Shown here: piece by piece, positions 1 to 9,549 of the stretch
Layout: the number at the start of each line of letters is the position of its first letter
How positions within the stretch are numbered: the first letter of the stretch is position 1
From: Paracoccaceae bacterium
GTDB taxonomy: Bacteria; Pseudomonadota; Alphaproteobacteria; Rhodobacterales; Rhodobacteraceae
Direction: 5' to 3'
Length of the DNA stretch: 34,022 bases
NCBI GenBank assembly: GCA_030066175.1
Contig: JASJCC010000029.1
Coordinates: 1-34,022, forward strand
The notes under the pieces: generated by a model
What the model was told of the DNA's origin: nothing
What the model saw: the letters and a program-made list of their open reading frames with translations, nothing else
Databases searched by the model: none
Made by a program: the position numbers and the translations under genes

Positions 1-1515
1 CTCGAACGCCTTGAACATGATCTCGGGTTTGTGGTTCCGGATCGCGCCCGACACGATCTCATAGCCGTTGCAGGCCAGATCGTACTGGTAGCCCAACACG
101 CTCAGCGGATCGCCGTCCAGCGCCTCGACCCCGCCTTGCGGCATCGAAAACGGGTTGTGACTGAAATCGATGGCCCCGGTTTCGTCGTCGGCCTCGTACA
201 TGGGGAAATCCACGACCCAGGCAAAGGCAAAGCGGTTCTTGTCGGTCAGCCCCATTTCCTCGCCGATCACGTCCCGCGCCTTGGCGGCGACCCGTTCAAA
301 GCTGTGCGGCTTGCCACCCAGGAAGAACGCCGCATCACCCACACCCAGGTGCAGCTCTTTGCGGATCGCCTCGGTGCGTTCCGGGCCGATGTTCTTGGCG
401 AGCGGACCGGCCGCCTCCATCCCCTGACCCTGATCGCGCCAGAAGATATAGCCCATTCCCGGCAGCCCCTCTTTCTGGGCAAAGGCGTTCATCCGGTCAC
501 AGAACTTGCGTGAACCGCCATGCGGGGCCGGGATGGCGCGGATCTCGTTGCCTTCATGCTCCAGCAGCTTGGCAAAGATCGCAAAGCCCGAGCCGCGGAA
601 ATGCTCGGACACATCGTGCATCTTGATCGGGTTGCGCAGGTCGGGTTTGTCGGTGCCGTACCAGAGCGCCGCGTCCTTGTAGGAAATCTGCTTCCACGAC
701 TGGTCGACCTCGCGGCCATTTCCGAACTCTTCGAACACGCCCTGGATCACCGGCTGGATCGTGTCGAACACGTCCTGCTGGGTGACAAACGACATCTCCA
801 TGTCGAGCTGGTAGAAATCGGTGGGCGAGCGGTCTGCCCGCGGGTCTTCGTCGCGGAAACAGGGTGCGATCTGGAAATACTTGTCGAAGCCCGAGACCAT
901 GATCAGCTGTTTGAACTGCTGCGGCGCCTGCGGCAGGGCATAAAACTTGCCCGGATGCAGGCGCGAGGGCACCAGGAAATCGCGCGCCCCCTCGGGCGAG
1001 GACGCAGTGATGATCGGCGTCTGGTACTCGCGAAAGCCGCTGTCCCACATCCGTCGGCGGATGCTTGCCACCACGTCCGACCGCAGGGTCATGTTGTGCT
1101 GCATCGCCTCGCGCCGCAGGTCGAGATAGCGATAGCGCAGGCGGGTTTCCTCGGGGTATTCCTGATCGCCGAACACCATCAGCGGCAGCTCATCAGCGGC
1201 GCCCAGCACCTCCATGTCGCGGATGAACACCTCGATCTCGCCGGTATGCAGCTTGGGGTTGATCAGGCTCTGGTCCCGCGCCTTCACCTCGCCATCGATG
1301 CGGATACACCATTCGCTGCGCACGTTTTCAACCTCGGCAAAGACCGGGCTGTCGGGATCGCAGAGCACCTGCGTCATGCCGTAATGGTCGCGCAGGTCGA
1401 TGAACAGCACCCCGCCATGGTCGCGGATGCGATGCACCCAGCCCGACAGGCGCACGGTCTCGCCCACATTGGCTTTGGTCAGGTCGGCGCAGGAATGGCT
1501 GCGATAGGCGTGCAT
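1..1515 (-). CDS. aspS: Aspartyl-tRNA synthetase (partial, C-terminus beyond the left edge)
   Basis: This gene charges tRNA-Asp with aspartate in the cytoplasm. The 505 codons present read as a bacterial-type class IIb synthetase. It opens [20 protein letters not shown], followed by the OB-fold anticodon-binding domain with [20 protein letters not shown]. The class II motif 2 region [19 protein letters not shown] and the bacterial GAD insertion region follow, and the sequence runs off the window near FKAFE. The family is normally about 590 residues, so roughly 85 are missing. The ATG lies at 1513–1515 with a G-rich ribosome site eight bases upstream. The gene diverges from the cyclopropane synthase across a 163-base gap in which I see no clear regulatory motif. 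Identity is very secure. Whether it is a discriminating AspRS or a non-discriminating Asp/AsnRS cannot be settled by eye. Confidence 0.96.
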   Translation of the reverse strand, partial: MHAYRSHSCADLTKANVGETVRLSGWVHRIRDHGGVLFIDLRDHYGMTQVLCDPDSPVFAEVENVRSEWCIRIDGEVKARDQSLINPKLHTGEIEVFIRDMEVLGAADELPLMVFGDQEYPEETRLRYRYLDLRREAMQHNMTLRSDVVASIRRRMWDSGFREYQTPIITASSPEGARDFLVPSRLHPGKFYALPQAPQQFKQLIMVSGFDKYFQIAPCFRDEDPRADRSPTDFYQLDMEMSFVTQQDVFDTIQPVIQGVFEEFGNGREVDQSWKQISYKDAALWYGTDKPDLRNPIKMHDVSEHFRGSGFAIFAKLLEHEGNEIRAIPAPHGGSRKFCDRMNAFAQKEGLPGMGYIFWRDQGQGMEAAGPLAKNIGPERTEAIRKELHLGVGDAAFFLGGKPHSFERVAAKARDVIGEEMGLTDKNRFAFAWVVDFPMYEADDETGAIDFSHNPFSMPQGGVEALDGDPLSVLGYQYDLACNGYEIVSGAIRNHKPEIMFKAFE

Positions 1516-1678
1516 GTCGGGTGCCCCTTGCGGTCGCGGAATTGATCAGCCGCCGATACACCCGCGATGGCCTTGGAAGTCAAGTCAAGCAAACCGCGAT
1601 TTGGAGGGAATCAGCCCTTCTGTTAGGTTTTTCAATGAAAAGGCGTTTTGAACATGTGGTCACAGGTGGGAGGTGACG

Positions 1679-2908
1679 ATGTGGGAACAGATGCTCGACC
1701 GCTTGTTGCGGCAGCTGATTGTCATGGGCCGGCTCGATGTGACCTGGCCGGATGGACGGCGGCAAAGCTATGGGCCGGGGGGCCAAGTTGAAGCCGCAAT
1801 TACCCTGACCGATGAAACGGCCTTGCGGCCCTTGTGCCTGCGGCCCGTGTTGGCGCTGGGTGAGGCCTATATGGACGGCACGCTGGTGGTCGAAGACGAC
1901 CGGCTTTACGAGCTTCTGACGCTCTTGGTGCGCAACCAGAACGCGGGTGGCATGCCCGGCTGGCATGACCTCGTTTACCGCTTCCGCAACGCGATCCGCG
2001 GCTTTGTCCTGCGCAACGATCCGCGCACCTCGCGGCGCAACGTGGCGCATCACTATGACCTGTCGGATGATCTTTACCGGCTCTTTCTCGACGACGACAT
2101 GCAGTATAGCTGCGCCTATTTCGCACGGCCCGACATGACGCTGGAAGAGGCGCAGGGCGCCAAAAAGGCGCATATCGCCGGCAAGCTGCTGTTGGAGCCC
2201 GATCAACACGTGCTGGATATCGGCTGCGGCTGGGGTGGCATGGCGCTGACCCTGGCGCGCGATTACGGCGCGCGCGTCACCGGCGTGACCCTGTCGGAAA
2301 ACCAGCTGGCCACCGCGCGCGCACGGGCCGAGGCGGCAGGGCTGTCGGACCGCATCGAATTCCGCCTGCTGGATTATCGCAAGCTGGACGAACGCTTTGA
2401 CCGCATCGTCAGCGTCGGCATGCTGGAACATGTGGGCCTGCCGCATTTCCGCGAGTATTTCGGCAAGGTGCATGATTTGCTCAGCGATGACGGCGTCGCG
2501 CTGATCCACACCATCGGCCGCACCGTCCCACCCTCGCCAACCAGCCCGTGGATGGACAAATACATCTTTCCTGGCGGCTATATCCCGTCGCTCTCAGACC
2601 TCGCCCCGGCGATTGAGCGCAACGATCTCTGGATGGCCGATATCGAGGTTTGGCGCGGTCATTACGGCCCAACGCTGAACCACTGGCGCCGACGGTTCGA
2701 CGCACAGATCGACCGCATCCGCGAGATGTATGACGACCGCTTCATCCGCATGTTCCGCTTTTACCTGATCGCCAGCGAAATGGCGTTTGAGGAACAGGGC
2801 CAAGCGGTGTTCCACTTCCAATTGTCGCGCCGCCAGCACGTAGTGCCGGCCACCCGCAACTACCTTTACGCGGCGACAGAGTCCGACATGCTGCGCGCCG
2901 CGGAGTAG
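1679..2908 (+). CDS. cfa: Cyclopropane-fatty-acyl-phospholipid synthase family protein
   Basis: The protein is predicted to transfer a methylene group from S-adenosylmethionine to the double bond of unsaturated phospholipid acyl chains at the inner membrane. The 409-residue product has the family hallmarks: HHYDLSDDLYRLFLDDDMQY before the methyltransferase core, the SAM-binding motif VLDIGCGWGG at about residues 178–187, and SVGMLEHVG after it. I chose the ATG at 1679 because GGGAGG at 1668–1673 is then spaced five bases away. An in-frame GTG at 1673 overlaps that site. Its length fits the family. The 3' end overlaps the convergent HAD gene by 43 bases. The exact product (cyclopropane or another SAM-dependent lipid modification) is inferred from the family. 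Confidence 0.9.
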   Translation: MWEQMLDRLLRQLIVMGRLDVTWPDGRRQSYGPGGQVEAAITLTDETALRPLCLRPVLALGEAYMDGTLVVEDDRLYELLTLLVRNQNAGGMPGWHDLVYRFRNAIRGFVLRNDPRTSRRNVAHHYDLSDDLYRLFLDDDMQYSCAYFARPDMTLEEAQGAKKAHIAGKLLLEPDQHVLDIGCGWGGMALTLARDYGARVTGVTLSENQLATARARAEAAGLSDRIEFRLLDYRKLDERFDRIVSVGMLEHVGLPHFREYFGKVHDLLSDDGVALIHTIGRTVPPSPTSPWMDKYIFPGGYIPSLSDLAPAIERNDLWMADIEVWRGHYGPTLNHWRRRFDAQIDRIREMYDDRFIRMFRFYLIASEMAFEEQGQAVFHFQLSRRQHVVPATRNYLYAATESDMLRAAE

Positions 2909-3588
2909 GTCGCAGTCCCACCGCTCAGGTCGGTATGCAAGAGATCGGGCGTCAGCGCGTCTAGCTGCGCAACGGTGCCTGGGAACGTCCGATCCTGCGC
3001 GGCCAGACCCGGGAAGGCGACCGTGGCAATGCCCGCATTCAGCGCAGCTTGCGCGCTTTCCGGTGTGTCCTCAATCGCCAGCACCTGATTGGGTTTCAGG
3101 TCGAGATAGCTGAGCGCCGTCTCATAGGCTTCGGGATCGGGCTTGGGCCGCTTCACAATCGACCGGTCCAGGATCACGTCGAAATCGCCGGCACAAATGT
3201 CACGCGCCAGCCCGCCCAGCACCAGCCCTAAGGTCTGCGGGCCGGTGGTGGTGACAAAGCCGATCTTCACCCCCAAACCACGCGCCTGATCGATCAGCCG
3301 GGTCACGCCCGGGCGCGCGGTCAGCCCGTTTTGCAGCGCCATCCGCTCAAAATGTTTGACCTTCAGCGCATGCAGCGCCTGCGCGTCGACCTGTGCGCCT
3401 TGCGCCTTGGCATAGGCGTCGATCCGCTCTGCCCCGCCGGGCATATGCAACATCGACAGGTACTCACCCGCATCCCATCGCCAGTCGAGCCCCACCTCTG
3501 CGAAAGCCGCATTAAAGGCCTGGCGCTGCAACTCACTCGACTCGGTGATCGTGCCGACCGAGCCAAAGAGAATGGCGGATGGATACAT
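2866..3588 (-). CDS. HAD-superfamily CbbY/phosphoglycolate-phosphatase-like protein lacking the motif I aspartates
   Basis: The 240-residue protein has the fold signature of subfamily IA HAD phosphatases: a helical cap region (QAFNAAFAEVGLDWRWD, reminiscent of CbbY), motif II GFVTTTG, motif III lysine in VKRPKPDPEAY and motif IV VLAIEDTPESAQ. Motif I, normally DxDGT with the nucleophile and acid/base aspartates, reads FGSVGT, so both aspartates are absent. No phosphatase activity is expected by the normal mechanism; a binding or regulatory role is possible. The ATG at 3586–3588 follows AGAGGGGA with seven bases between. It is the third gene of the minus-strand unit bchE–bchJ–HAD, 57 bases after bchJ, and its end overlaps cfa. 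The family assignment is firm, the function unknown. Confidence 0.85.
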   Translation of the reverse strand: MYPSAILFGSVGTITESSELQRQAFNAAFAEVGLDWRWDAGEYLSMLHMPGGAERIDAYAKAQGAQVDAQALHALKVKHFERMALQNGLTARPGVTRLIDQARGLGVKIGFVTTTGPQTLGLVLGGLARDICAGDFDVILDRSIVKRPKPDPEAYETALSYLDLKPNQVLAIEDTPESAQAALNAGIATVAFPGLAAQDRTFPGTVAQLDALTPDLLHTDLSGGTATYSAARSMSDSVAA

Positions 3589-3645
3589 GCTGACGTCCCC
3601 TCTGTTTGACCGATTAAACGGACGAAACAGGGGATTGGTTCAAAA

Positions 3646-4239
3646 TCAGCTGGGGATAAGCAGCGAAAACTGGCAGGTCGAGCCGCCATTTCCGGCGCAG
3701 TGGGTTTCGCGGCAGATCGCGGCGGGATGCACCAGACGGCGATAGAGCGTCTCAAAAACCGCTGCATGCCAATGACATAGCGGTGCCGCACTGCGTTCGC
3801 CGCGGACAATCGGGTTGTCGTGGATCACGAAATCCCACGGCGACAGCGCCTCAAACCGACCCGAACCGGCAAAGGTCCAGGCATTGCGCGCAATCGCCTG
3901 GCTCAGCAGCCGCGCGGCAAGCGGCGCGGGCAGGGCACGCAACACAACCTGCGCTAAACGCGGGATGCGATGCGCCAGGATATATTCCGCCGTGCCGCGC
4001 CCGGCCTGCGCGGCAATGCCCGCCGCCCGCTCTGGCCACAGCGCGCGCAGCTGCTGATGCAGCCGCGCGGCGGGGCCTTCGGGGATCATGTGGTCGCCCG
4101 AGGGCACATGCACATGCGCCCGGTCCATTAAATCGCGTAACGCATCAGGCCCCAACTGCGCCTCGACCACCGGCAGCATCTGCAGGATGGCGTTCGGGCC
4201 AATCCGGCCCTCCACCGTCATGCCTGCCGCGTCGAGCAT
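3646..4239 (-). CDS. bchJ: Bacteriochlorophyll 4-vinyl reductase-type V4R protein BchJ
   Basis: BchJ belongs to the V4R-domain family. It was first described as a 4-vinyl protochlorophyllide reductase in bacteriochlorophyll synthesis, though other work gives that reaction mainly to BciA/BciB, so BchJ may act as a helper or substrate carrier. The 197-residue reading has GRIGPNAILQMLPVVEAQLG near the start, AEYILAHRIPRLAQVVLRAL, RNAWTFAGSG, and the cysteine-containing end CRETHCAGNGGSTC typical of V4R. The start is uncertain. I took the ATG at 4237–4239, which lies one base after the bchE stop (TGAGATG) with GGAAG nine bases upstream. An earlier in-frame ATG at 4281 would overlap bchE by 41 bases, and a later one lies at 4221. 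The bchE–bchJ order matches that in Rhodobacter clusters. Confidence 0.88.
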   Translation of the reverse strand: MLDAAGMTVEGRIGPNAILQMLPVVEAQLGPDALRDLMDRAHVHVPSGDHMIPEGPAARLHQQLRALWPERAAGIAAQAGRGTAEYILAHRIPRLAQVVLRALPAPLAARLLSQAIARNAWTFAGSGRFEALSPWDFVIHDNPIVRGERSAAPLCHWHAAVFETLYRRLVHPAAICRETHCAGNGGSTCQFSLLIPS

Positions 4240-4240
4240 C

Positions 4241-5902
4241 TCAGGCGTCTTCCATCTGCTGGTCGCCGCCGCCGCAGACACGCACCTCGGCGCCGTTCGG
4301 CATCTTCAGCCCCTTGCGCTCCTCAGCCCGCTCTTTCATCTGCGTCTTCACCGCCTCGCGGCGTGCAGCAGCCCGTGCGGCCCGGTCCGCCGCGGCCTCC
4401 CAATCCTCCAACTGCGCCTCGGCCAATTGCCGGGTTTCGTCAAAGTGGAAATCGACCGACCCCTTGGTCTGCGGCCCCCAATAGCCCGCTTTGCCCAGAT
4501 CATAGAAGGTCCGCGCAAACCCGGCCTTGGCAAAGGCCTTGAGGCAACCCAGCAGATATTTCCGCCGGTACCCCGACCCGCGCCACGGATAGTGGAACAG
4601 CGCCTTGCGCATGTAGAAGCGCCGGTAATTCTTCATCACCCCGTCGAGCAATTCGCCCCGCTCCATCTGCGCCGGCTTCATGATCGGGGTGACAAAGTTG
4701 TACTTCGAGAAGTCAAACACCTCGACCTGGTCCTTCAGCTCCTGGAACAGCGGCGTGAACGGCCAGGGCGTATACATTGCCCAATTGGCCAGATCCGGCT
4801 GCCAATCCCACGCCATCTGGAACGTCTCTTCCAACGTCTCCGGCGTCTCGTTGTCGAGACCAACGATAAACTGCGCCTCGGTGAAGATGTCGGCCTCGCG
4901 CAAAAGCCGGATCGCGGTCTTATTTTCCTCGACCTTGGTTTCCTTGTTGAACTGATCGAGCTTCATCTGCGCCGCCGCCTCGGTGCCCAAAGACACATGG
5001 ACCAGCCCGGCCTCGCGGTAGAATTTCAGCAACTCGCGGTCGCGATAGATGTCGGTCACGCGGGTGTTGATGCCCCATTGCACCTTTTCCGGCAGGCCGC
5101 GATCGATCAGCTCCTGGCAGAACTGGATGAACTTCTTGCGGTTGATGGTGGGCTCCTCGTCGGCGAGGATAAAGAACCCGACGCCGTGGTTTTCCACCAG
5201 ATCCTCGATCTCATCCACCACCTTGATCGGATCGCGCACCCGGTAGTCGCGCCAGAATTTCCACTGCGAACAGAACGAACAGGTGAACGGGCAGCCGCGC
5301 GCCATGTTGGGGATCGCAACCTTGCGGTTCAGCGGGATGTAGATGTAATTGTCCCATTCCAGGATCGACCAGTCGGGTGTGATGCCGTCGAGGTCCTTGA
5401 CGGTGCTTGCCGCCGGGGTCGCGCGGATCTCGTCCCCATCGATAAAGGCCAGACCGTGGATCGTGTGACGCTCCGCCGGATAGCGCCCGTCGCGGATCGC
5501 CTCCATCAGGTTGACGCAGATCTCTTCACCTTCGCCGCGCACAATCACGTCGACCCAGGGCGCCTCGGACAGCACCTGTTTGTACATGAAGGTCGCGTGT
5601 ACACCGCCCAGCACACCCACAGCGTTCGGCGCGCGATCCTTGGCGATGCGCAGCACCTCCTCGGCGCGGTAAATCGATGGGGTGATCGCGGTGACACCCA
5701 CCACGTCGGGCTGCAAAGCCTCGATCCGGTCGGCCAGATCAGGATCGGTGATGTCATGCGTCATCGCGTCGATGAAGTGAATATCGTCAAACCCCGCCTT
5801 GCGCAGCGACCCGGTCAGATACGCCACCCAAGCCGGCGGCCAAGACCCCGCAATCTCCGCCCCGCCAGACCGATAGTTCGGATGCACAAACAGAATACGC
5901 AT
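4241..5902 (-). CDS. bchE: Anaerobic magnesium-protoporphyrin IX monomethyl ester cyclase (B12-binding radical SAM)
   Basis: BchE closes the isocyclic E-ring of bacteriochlorophyll using water-derived oxygen, so it works without O2. The 553-residue protein starts [10 protein letters not shown] and has a B12-binding-like N-terminal domain (residues about 1–150, with GGVHATFMY near 99–107). The radical-SAM cluster ligands are C204, C208 and C211 in [17 protein letters not shown]. The middle part ([29 protein letters not shown]) is strongly BchE-like. The ATG at 5900–5902 is preceded by GAGGGGAG at seven bases; a TTG at 5926 would add eight residues and lacks a good site. The gene leads the unit bchE–bchJ–HAD. 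A PpsR-type palindrome and an FNR-type box lie 44–69 bases upstream, fitting induction at low oxygen. No other photosynthesis gene is in the window. Confidence 0.96.
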   Translation of the reverse strand: MRILFVHPNYRSGGAEIAGSWPPAWVAYLTGSLRKAGFDDIHFIDAMTHDITDPDLADRIEALQPDVVGVTAITPSIYRAEEVLRIAKDRAPNAVGVLGGVHATFMYKQVLSEAPWVDVIVRGEGEEICVNLMEAIRDGRYPAERHTIHGLAFIDGDEIRATPAASTVKDLDGITPDWSILEWDNYIYIPLNRKVAIPNMARGCPFTCSFCSQWKFWRDYRVRDPIKVVDEIEDLVENHGVGFFILADEEPTINRKKFIQFCQELIDRGLPEKVQWGINTRVTDIYRDRELLKFYREAGLVHVSLGTEAAAQMKLDQFNKETKVEENKTAIRLLREADIFTEAQFIVGLDNETPETLEETFQMAWDWQPDLANWAMYTPWPFTPLFQELKDQVEVFDFSKYNFVTPIMKPAQMERGELLDGVMKNYRRFYMRKALFHYPWRGSGYRRKYLLGCLKAFAKAGFARTFYDLGKAGYWGPQTKGSVDFHFDETRQLAEAQLEDWEAAADRAARAAARREAVKTQMKERAEERKGLKMPNGAEVRVCGGGDQQMEDA

Positions 5903-5945
5903 GAGTCGACTCCCCTCGCTTTGCAAGCAAAGTTGACAGATTAAG

Positions 5946-5963
5946 TGTCAACTTAAATTGACA
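5946..5963. promoter_or_regulatory. PpsR/CrtJ-type operator upstream of bchE
   Basis: The sequence TGTCAACTTAAATTGACA is a perfect palindrome with six-base arms and fits the TGT-N12-ACA consensus bound by the PpsR/CrtJ repressor of photosynthesis genes. It lies 43 bases upstream of the bchE start. A further TTGACA at 5933–5938 forms a second, everted half-site pair with it. Binding is inferred; the motif match is exact. Confidence 0.75.
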
Positions 5964-5971
5964 CAGATCAA
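5958..5971. promoter_or_regulatory. FNR/FnrL-type box upstream of bchE
   Basis: TTGACACAGATCAA matches the FNR consensus TTGAT-N4-ATCAA at nine of ten defined positions. Its centre is about 62 bases from the bchE start codon, and its left half overlaps the PpsR-type palindrome by six bases. FnrL and PpsR/CrtJ both control bchE in Rhodobacter, which supports the reading. A convincing sigma-70 core promoter for bchE was not identified. Confidence 0.65.
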
Positions 5972-6027
5972 TTTACACTGTGTGCAGACCGGGAATCGGC
6001 GAATTCCGGTCAAACGACCGATGGGGC

Positions 6028-6055
6028 TTGAACGTCGCTTGCGCATGTCTATAAC
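6028..6055 (+). promoter_or_regulatory. Candidate sigma-70 promoter for carB
   Basis: TTGAAC at 6028–6033 and TATAAC at 6050–6055 are separated by 16 bases, giving a plausible housekeeping promoter about 70 bases before the carB ATG. The match is by eye and only moderate in the upstream hexamer. Confidence 0.4.
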
Positions 6056-6122
6056 CCGCAACAATTTGCGCCCCACAGCCCTGCGGGCGCACCGCTGCCC
6101 TGCCGCCTGACGAGGTTTCACC

Positions 6123-9100
6123 ATGCCCAAACGCACCGATATCAAATCGATCATGATCATCGGCGCCGGGCCTATCGTGATCGGGCAGGCCTGTGAGTTT
6201 GACTACTCCGGCGCCCAGGCGTGCAAGGCTTTGCGGGAAGAGGGCTATCGGGTCGTCTTGGTGAACTCGAACCCGGCCACCATCATGACCGACCCGGAGC
6301 TCGCCGACGCCACCTATATCGAGCCGATCACCCCCGAGGTCGTTGCCAGGATCATCGAAAAGGAACGCCCCGACGCGCTGCTGCCCACCATGGGTGGGCA
6401 GACCGGCCTCAACACCTCGCTGGCGCTTGAGGAAATGGGCGTGCTGGATCAATTCGGCGTCGAGATGATCGGTGCCAAGCGCGACGCCATCGAGATGGCC
6501 GAAGACCGCAAGCTCTTTCGTGAGGCGATGGACCGGATTGGTCTGGAAAACCCCAAAGCAACGATTGTGACCGCGCCCAAGGGTGCAGACGGTAAACATG
6601 ATCTAGACGCCGGCGTGGCCGAGGCGCTGGACGCGCTTGACGAGATCGGCCTGCCCGCCATCATCCGCCCGGCCTTTACCCTCGGTGGGACCGGCGGCGG
6701 CGTGGCCTATAACCGCGAAGACTACATCCATTTCTGCCGCTCGGGCATGGATGCGTCACCCGTGGGGCAGATCCTGGTCGATGAAAGTCTGCTCGGCTGG
6801 AAGGAATACGAAATGGAGGTGGTCCGCGACAAGGCGGACAACGCGATCATCGTCTGCTCCATTGAAAACGTCGACCCAATGGGCGTGCATACCGGCGACT
6901 CGATCACCGTCGCCCCGGCGCTGACCCTGACCGACAAGGAATACCAGATCATGCGCAACGGCAGCATCGCCGTACTGCGCGAGATCGGCGTCGAAACCGG
7001 CGGGTCGAACGTGCAATGGGCGGTGAACCCGGAAAACGGCCGCATGGTGGTGATCGAGATGAACCCGCGGGTGTCGCGCTCCTCGGCTCTGGCGTCCAAG
7101 GCCACCGGCTTTCCCATCGCCAAGATCGCGGCGAAGCTCGCTGTGGGCTACACGCTGGATGAGCTCGACAACGACATCACCAAGGTCACACCGGCCAGCT
7201 TTGAGCCGACCATCGACTATGTGGTCACCAAGATCCCCAAATTCGCCTTCGAGAAATTCCCGGGATCCGAGCCTTATCTCACCACGGCAATGAAATCGGT
7301 GGGTGAAGCCATGGCCATCGGCCGCACCATCCACGAGTCGCTGCAAAAGGCGCTGGCGTCGATGGAGTCCGGCCTCACCGGGTTTGACGAGATCGACATT
7401 CCCGGTGTGGAAACACCTGCCCCGGTCTCGACCCGGGGCCTCGCGGGGAATGAGGCCCCGGATCAAGTCCGGGGCGCGATGTCTTCGGACACCCGGGCCG
7501 CTTTGACCAAAGCGCTGGGCCAGCAGACCCCGAACCGCATGCGCACCATCGCCCAAGCCATGCGCGAGGGCCTCAGCGACGACGACATCTACGCCGTCAC
7601 CATGTTCGACCCGTGGTTCCTGGCCCGCATCCGCGAAATCGTCGAGGCCGAGGCGCAGGTCAAAGCCGACGGCCTGCCGGTGACCGAAGAGGGCCTGCGC
7701 GCGCTCAAGATGCTCGGCTTCACCGATGCCCGCCTTGCCAAGCTGACAGGCCGCGACGAAGGCCAGGTCCGCCGCGCCCGCCACAATCTCGGCGTCACCG
7801 CGGTCTTCAAGCGCATCGACACCTGCGCGGCCGAGTTCGAGGCGCAGACCCCTTACATGTACTCCACCTACGAAACCCCGATGATGGGGGAGGTGGAATG
7901 CGAAGCCCGCCCGAGTGACCGCAAGAAGGTGGTCATCCTCGGCGGCGGCCCGAACCGCATCGGCCAGGGGATCGAGTTTGACTATTGCTGCTGTCACGCC
8001 TGCTTTGCTCTGACCGACGCGGGCTTTGAGACCATCATGGTCAACTGCAACCCCGAGACCGTCAGCACCGATTACGACACCTCCGACCGGCTCTATTTTG
8101 AACCGCTGACCTTCGAGCACGTGATGGAGATCCTGCGGGTCGAGCAGGAAAACGGCACCCTGCACGGGGTGATTGTCCAATTCGGCGGCCAAACACCTTT
8201 GAAACTTGCCAACGCGCTAGAGGCGGAAGGAATTCCCATTCTCGGGACGACCCCGGACGCCATCGACCTTGCCGAAGACCGTGAGCGTTTCCAGGCCCTG
8301 GTCAACCAACTCGGTCTCAAACAGCCCAAAAACGGCATCGCCAGCACCGACGCGCAAGCCCTCGCCATCGCCGACGACATCGGATTCCCGCTCGTCATCC
8401 GCCCCTCTTACGTGCTGGGCGGCCGCGCGATGGAGATCGTCCGCGATATGGCCTCGCTCGAGCGCTACATCAACGAGGCGGTGGTGGTTTCAGGTGACAG
8501 CCCCGTGCTGCTCGACAGCTACCTCTCGGGTGCCGTGGAGCTTGACGTCGATGCGCTTTGTGATGGCGAGCAGGTCCACGTCTCCGGCATCATGCAGCAT
8601 ATCGAAGAGGCCGGCGTGCATTCCGGCGACTCCGCCTGCTCCCTGCCGCCCTATTCGCTGACCAAGGACACCCTGGCCGAGATCGAACGCCAGACCGAGG
8701 CCCTGGCCCGCGCGCTGGGCGTGGTCGGCCTGATGAACGTGCAATTCGCGATCAAGGACGACGTCATCTACCTCATCGAGGTCAACCCCCGCGCCTCGCG
8801 CACCGTGCCCTTCGTCGCCAAGGCCACCGACTCTGCCATTGCCTCCATCGCCGCGAGGATCATGGCGGGTGAGAAACTCTCGGCCTTCCCGCTGCGCCCC
8901 GCCTATCCCGAAAACGCCGATTACGACACGGTGCTGCCGCTCGCCGATCCGATGACGCTGGCCGACCCCAACATGCCCTGGTTCTCGGTCAAAGAGGCCG
9001 TTATGCCCTTCGCCCGCTTCCCCGGTGTTGACACGATCCTGGGGCCCGAAATGCGCTCCACCGGTGAGGTTATGGGCTGGGACCGCTCCTTCCCCCGCGC

Positions 9101-9533
9101 GTTTTTGAAGGCTCAGCTGGGCGCCGGCACGCATCTGCCCACCGAAGGCGCGGTGTTCTTCTCGATCAAGGATGACGACAAGACGCCCCAGCTGGTCGAG
9201 ACCGCGCAAATCCTGATCGATCTGGGTTTCACCATCGTCGCCACGGGCGGCACCGCGGCGTTCCTCGAAGGGCATGAGATCGCCTGCGAAGTGGTCAAAA
9301 AGGTCTACGAAGGCCGCCCCAACGTCACCGACCGGATGAAAGACGGCGGCATCCAACTGGTGATGAACACCACCGAAGGCGCCGCGGCGGTCGAAGACAG
9401 CCGCTCCATCCGCAGCATCGCCCTCTACGACAAAATCCCCTACTACACCACCGCCGCCGGAGCCCACGCCGCCGCTTTGGCCATGAAAGCCCGGGAGGAG
9501 GGAGCGTTGGTGGTGAAGGCGTTGCAGGGGTGA
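6123..9533 (+). CDS. carB: Carbamoyl-phosphate synthase large subunit with an in-frame palindromic insert
   Basis: CarB makes carbamoyl phosphate from bicarbonate, ammonia delivered by CarA, and two ATP, feeding pyrimidine and arginine synthesis. The protein opens [20 protein letters not shown] and has two ATP-grasp halves, with GGQTGLN in the first and [19 protein letters not shown] opening the second at about residue 604. It ends in an MGS-like allosteric domain ([18 protein letters not shown]). At 1136 residues it is longer than the roughly 1073 of E. coli. Part of the excess, residues about 433–451 in the linker between halves, is encoded by a palindromic DNA element at 7420–7474. GAGG at 6112–6115 supports the start. 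carA is not in the window. Reading frame and catalytic motifs look intact, so the enzyme is probably functional. Confidence 0.97.
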   Translation: MPKRTDIKSIMIIGAGPIVIGQACEFDYSGAQACKALREEGYRVVLVNSNPATIMTDPELADATYIEPITPEVVARIIEKERPDALLPTMGGQTGLNTSLALEEMGVLDQFGVEMIGAKRDAIEMAEDRKLFREAMDRIGLENPKATIVTAPKGADGKHDLDAGVAEALDALDEIGLPAIIRPAFTLGGTGGGVAYNREDYIHFCRSGMDASPVGQILVDESLLGWKEYEMEVVRDKADNAIIVCSIENVDPMGVHTGDSITVAPALTLTDKEYQIMRNGSIAVLREIGVETGGSNVQWAVNPENGRMVVIEMNPRVSRSSALASKATGFPIAKIAAKLAVGYTLDELDNDITKVTPASFEPTIDYVVTKIPKFAFEKFPGSEPYLTTAMKSVGEAMAIGRTIHESLQKALASMESGLTGFDEIDIPGVETPAPVSTRGLAGNEAPDQVRGAMSSDTRAALTKALGQQTPNRMRTIAQAMREGLSDDDIYAVTMFDPWFLARIREIVEAEAQVKADGLPVTEEGLRALKMLGFTDARLAKLTGRDEGQVRRARHNLGVTAVFKRIDTCAAEFEAQTPYMYSTYETPMMGEVECEARPSDRKKVVILGGGPNRIGQGIEFDYCCCHACFALTDAGFETIMVNCNPETVSTDYDTSDRLYFEPLTFEHVMEILRVEQENGTLHGVIVQFGGQTPLKLANALEAEGIPILGTTPDAIDLAEDRERFQALVNQLGLKQPKNGIASTDAQALAIADDIGFPLVIRPSYVLGGRAMEIVRDMASLERYINEAVVVSGDSPVLLDSYLSGAVELDVDALCDGEQVHVSGIMQHIEEAGVHSGDSACSLPPYSLTKDTLAEIERQTEALARALGVVGLMNVQFAIKDDVIYLIEVNPRASRTVPFVAKATDSAIASIAARIMAGEKLSAFPLRPAYPENADYDTVLPLADPMTLADPNMPWFSVKEAVMPFARFPGVDTILGPEMRSTGEVMGWDRSFPRAFLKAQLGAGTHLPTEGAVFFSIKDDDKTPQLVETAQILIDLGFTIVATGGTAAFLEGHEIACEVVKKVYEGRPNVTDRMKDGGIQLVMNTTEGAAAVEDSRSIRSIALYDKIPYYTTAAGAHAAALAMKAREEGALVVKALQG
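7420..7474. repeat. Palindromic repeat element inside carB
   Basis: Two hairpins of the form CCCCGG-N7-CCGGGG (7420–7438 and 7456–7474) are joined back to back by a ten-base inverted repeat, CCGGGGCCTC (7433–7442) with GAGGCCCCGG (7452–7461). The element is read through in frame as [38 protein letters not shown] resembles short palindromes scattered between genes in many alphaproteobacterial genomes. That it is a copy of a dispersed repeat is inferred. Confidence 0.75.
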
Positions 9534-9549
9534 ATTGAAGTTACGTTGA

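Noticed and set aside
520-1545. Plus-strand open frame of 341 codons opposite aspS
   Set aside because: aspS on the other strand is unmistakable; this frame has no domain and no ribosome site.
4088-5944. A 618-codon open frame on the plus strand opposite bchE and bchJ
   Set aside because: It mirrors the GC-rich codons of bchE and bchJ, has no recognisable domain or ribosome site, and its composition is typical of an antisense shadow.
6756-8192. Minus-strand open frame of 478 codons opposite carB
   Set aside because: It lies wholly within a conserved carB and reads as histidine- and glycine-rich antisense text.
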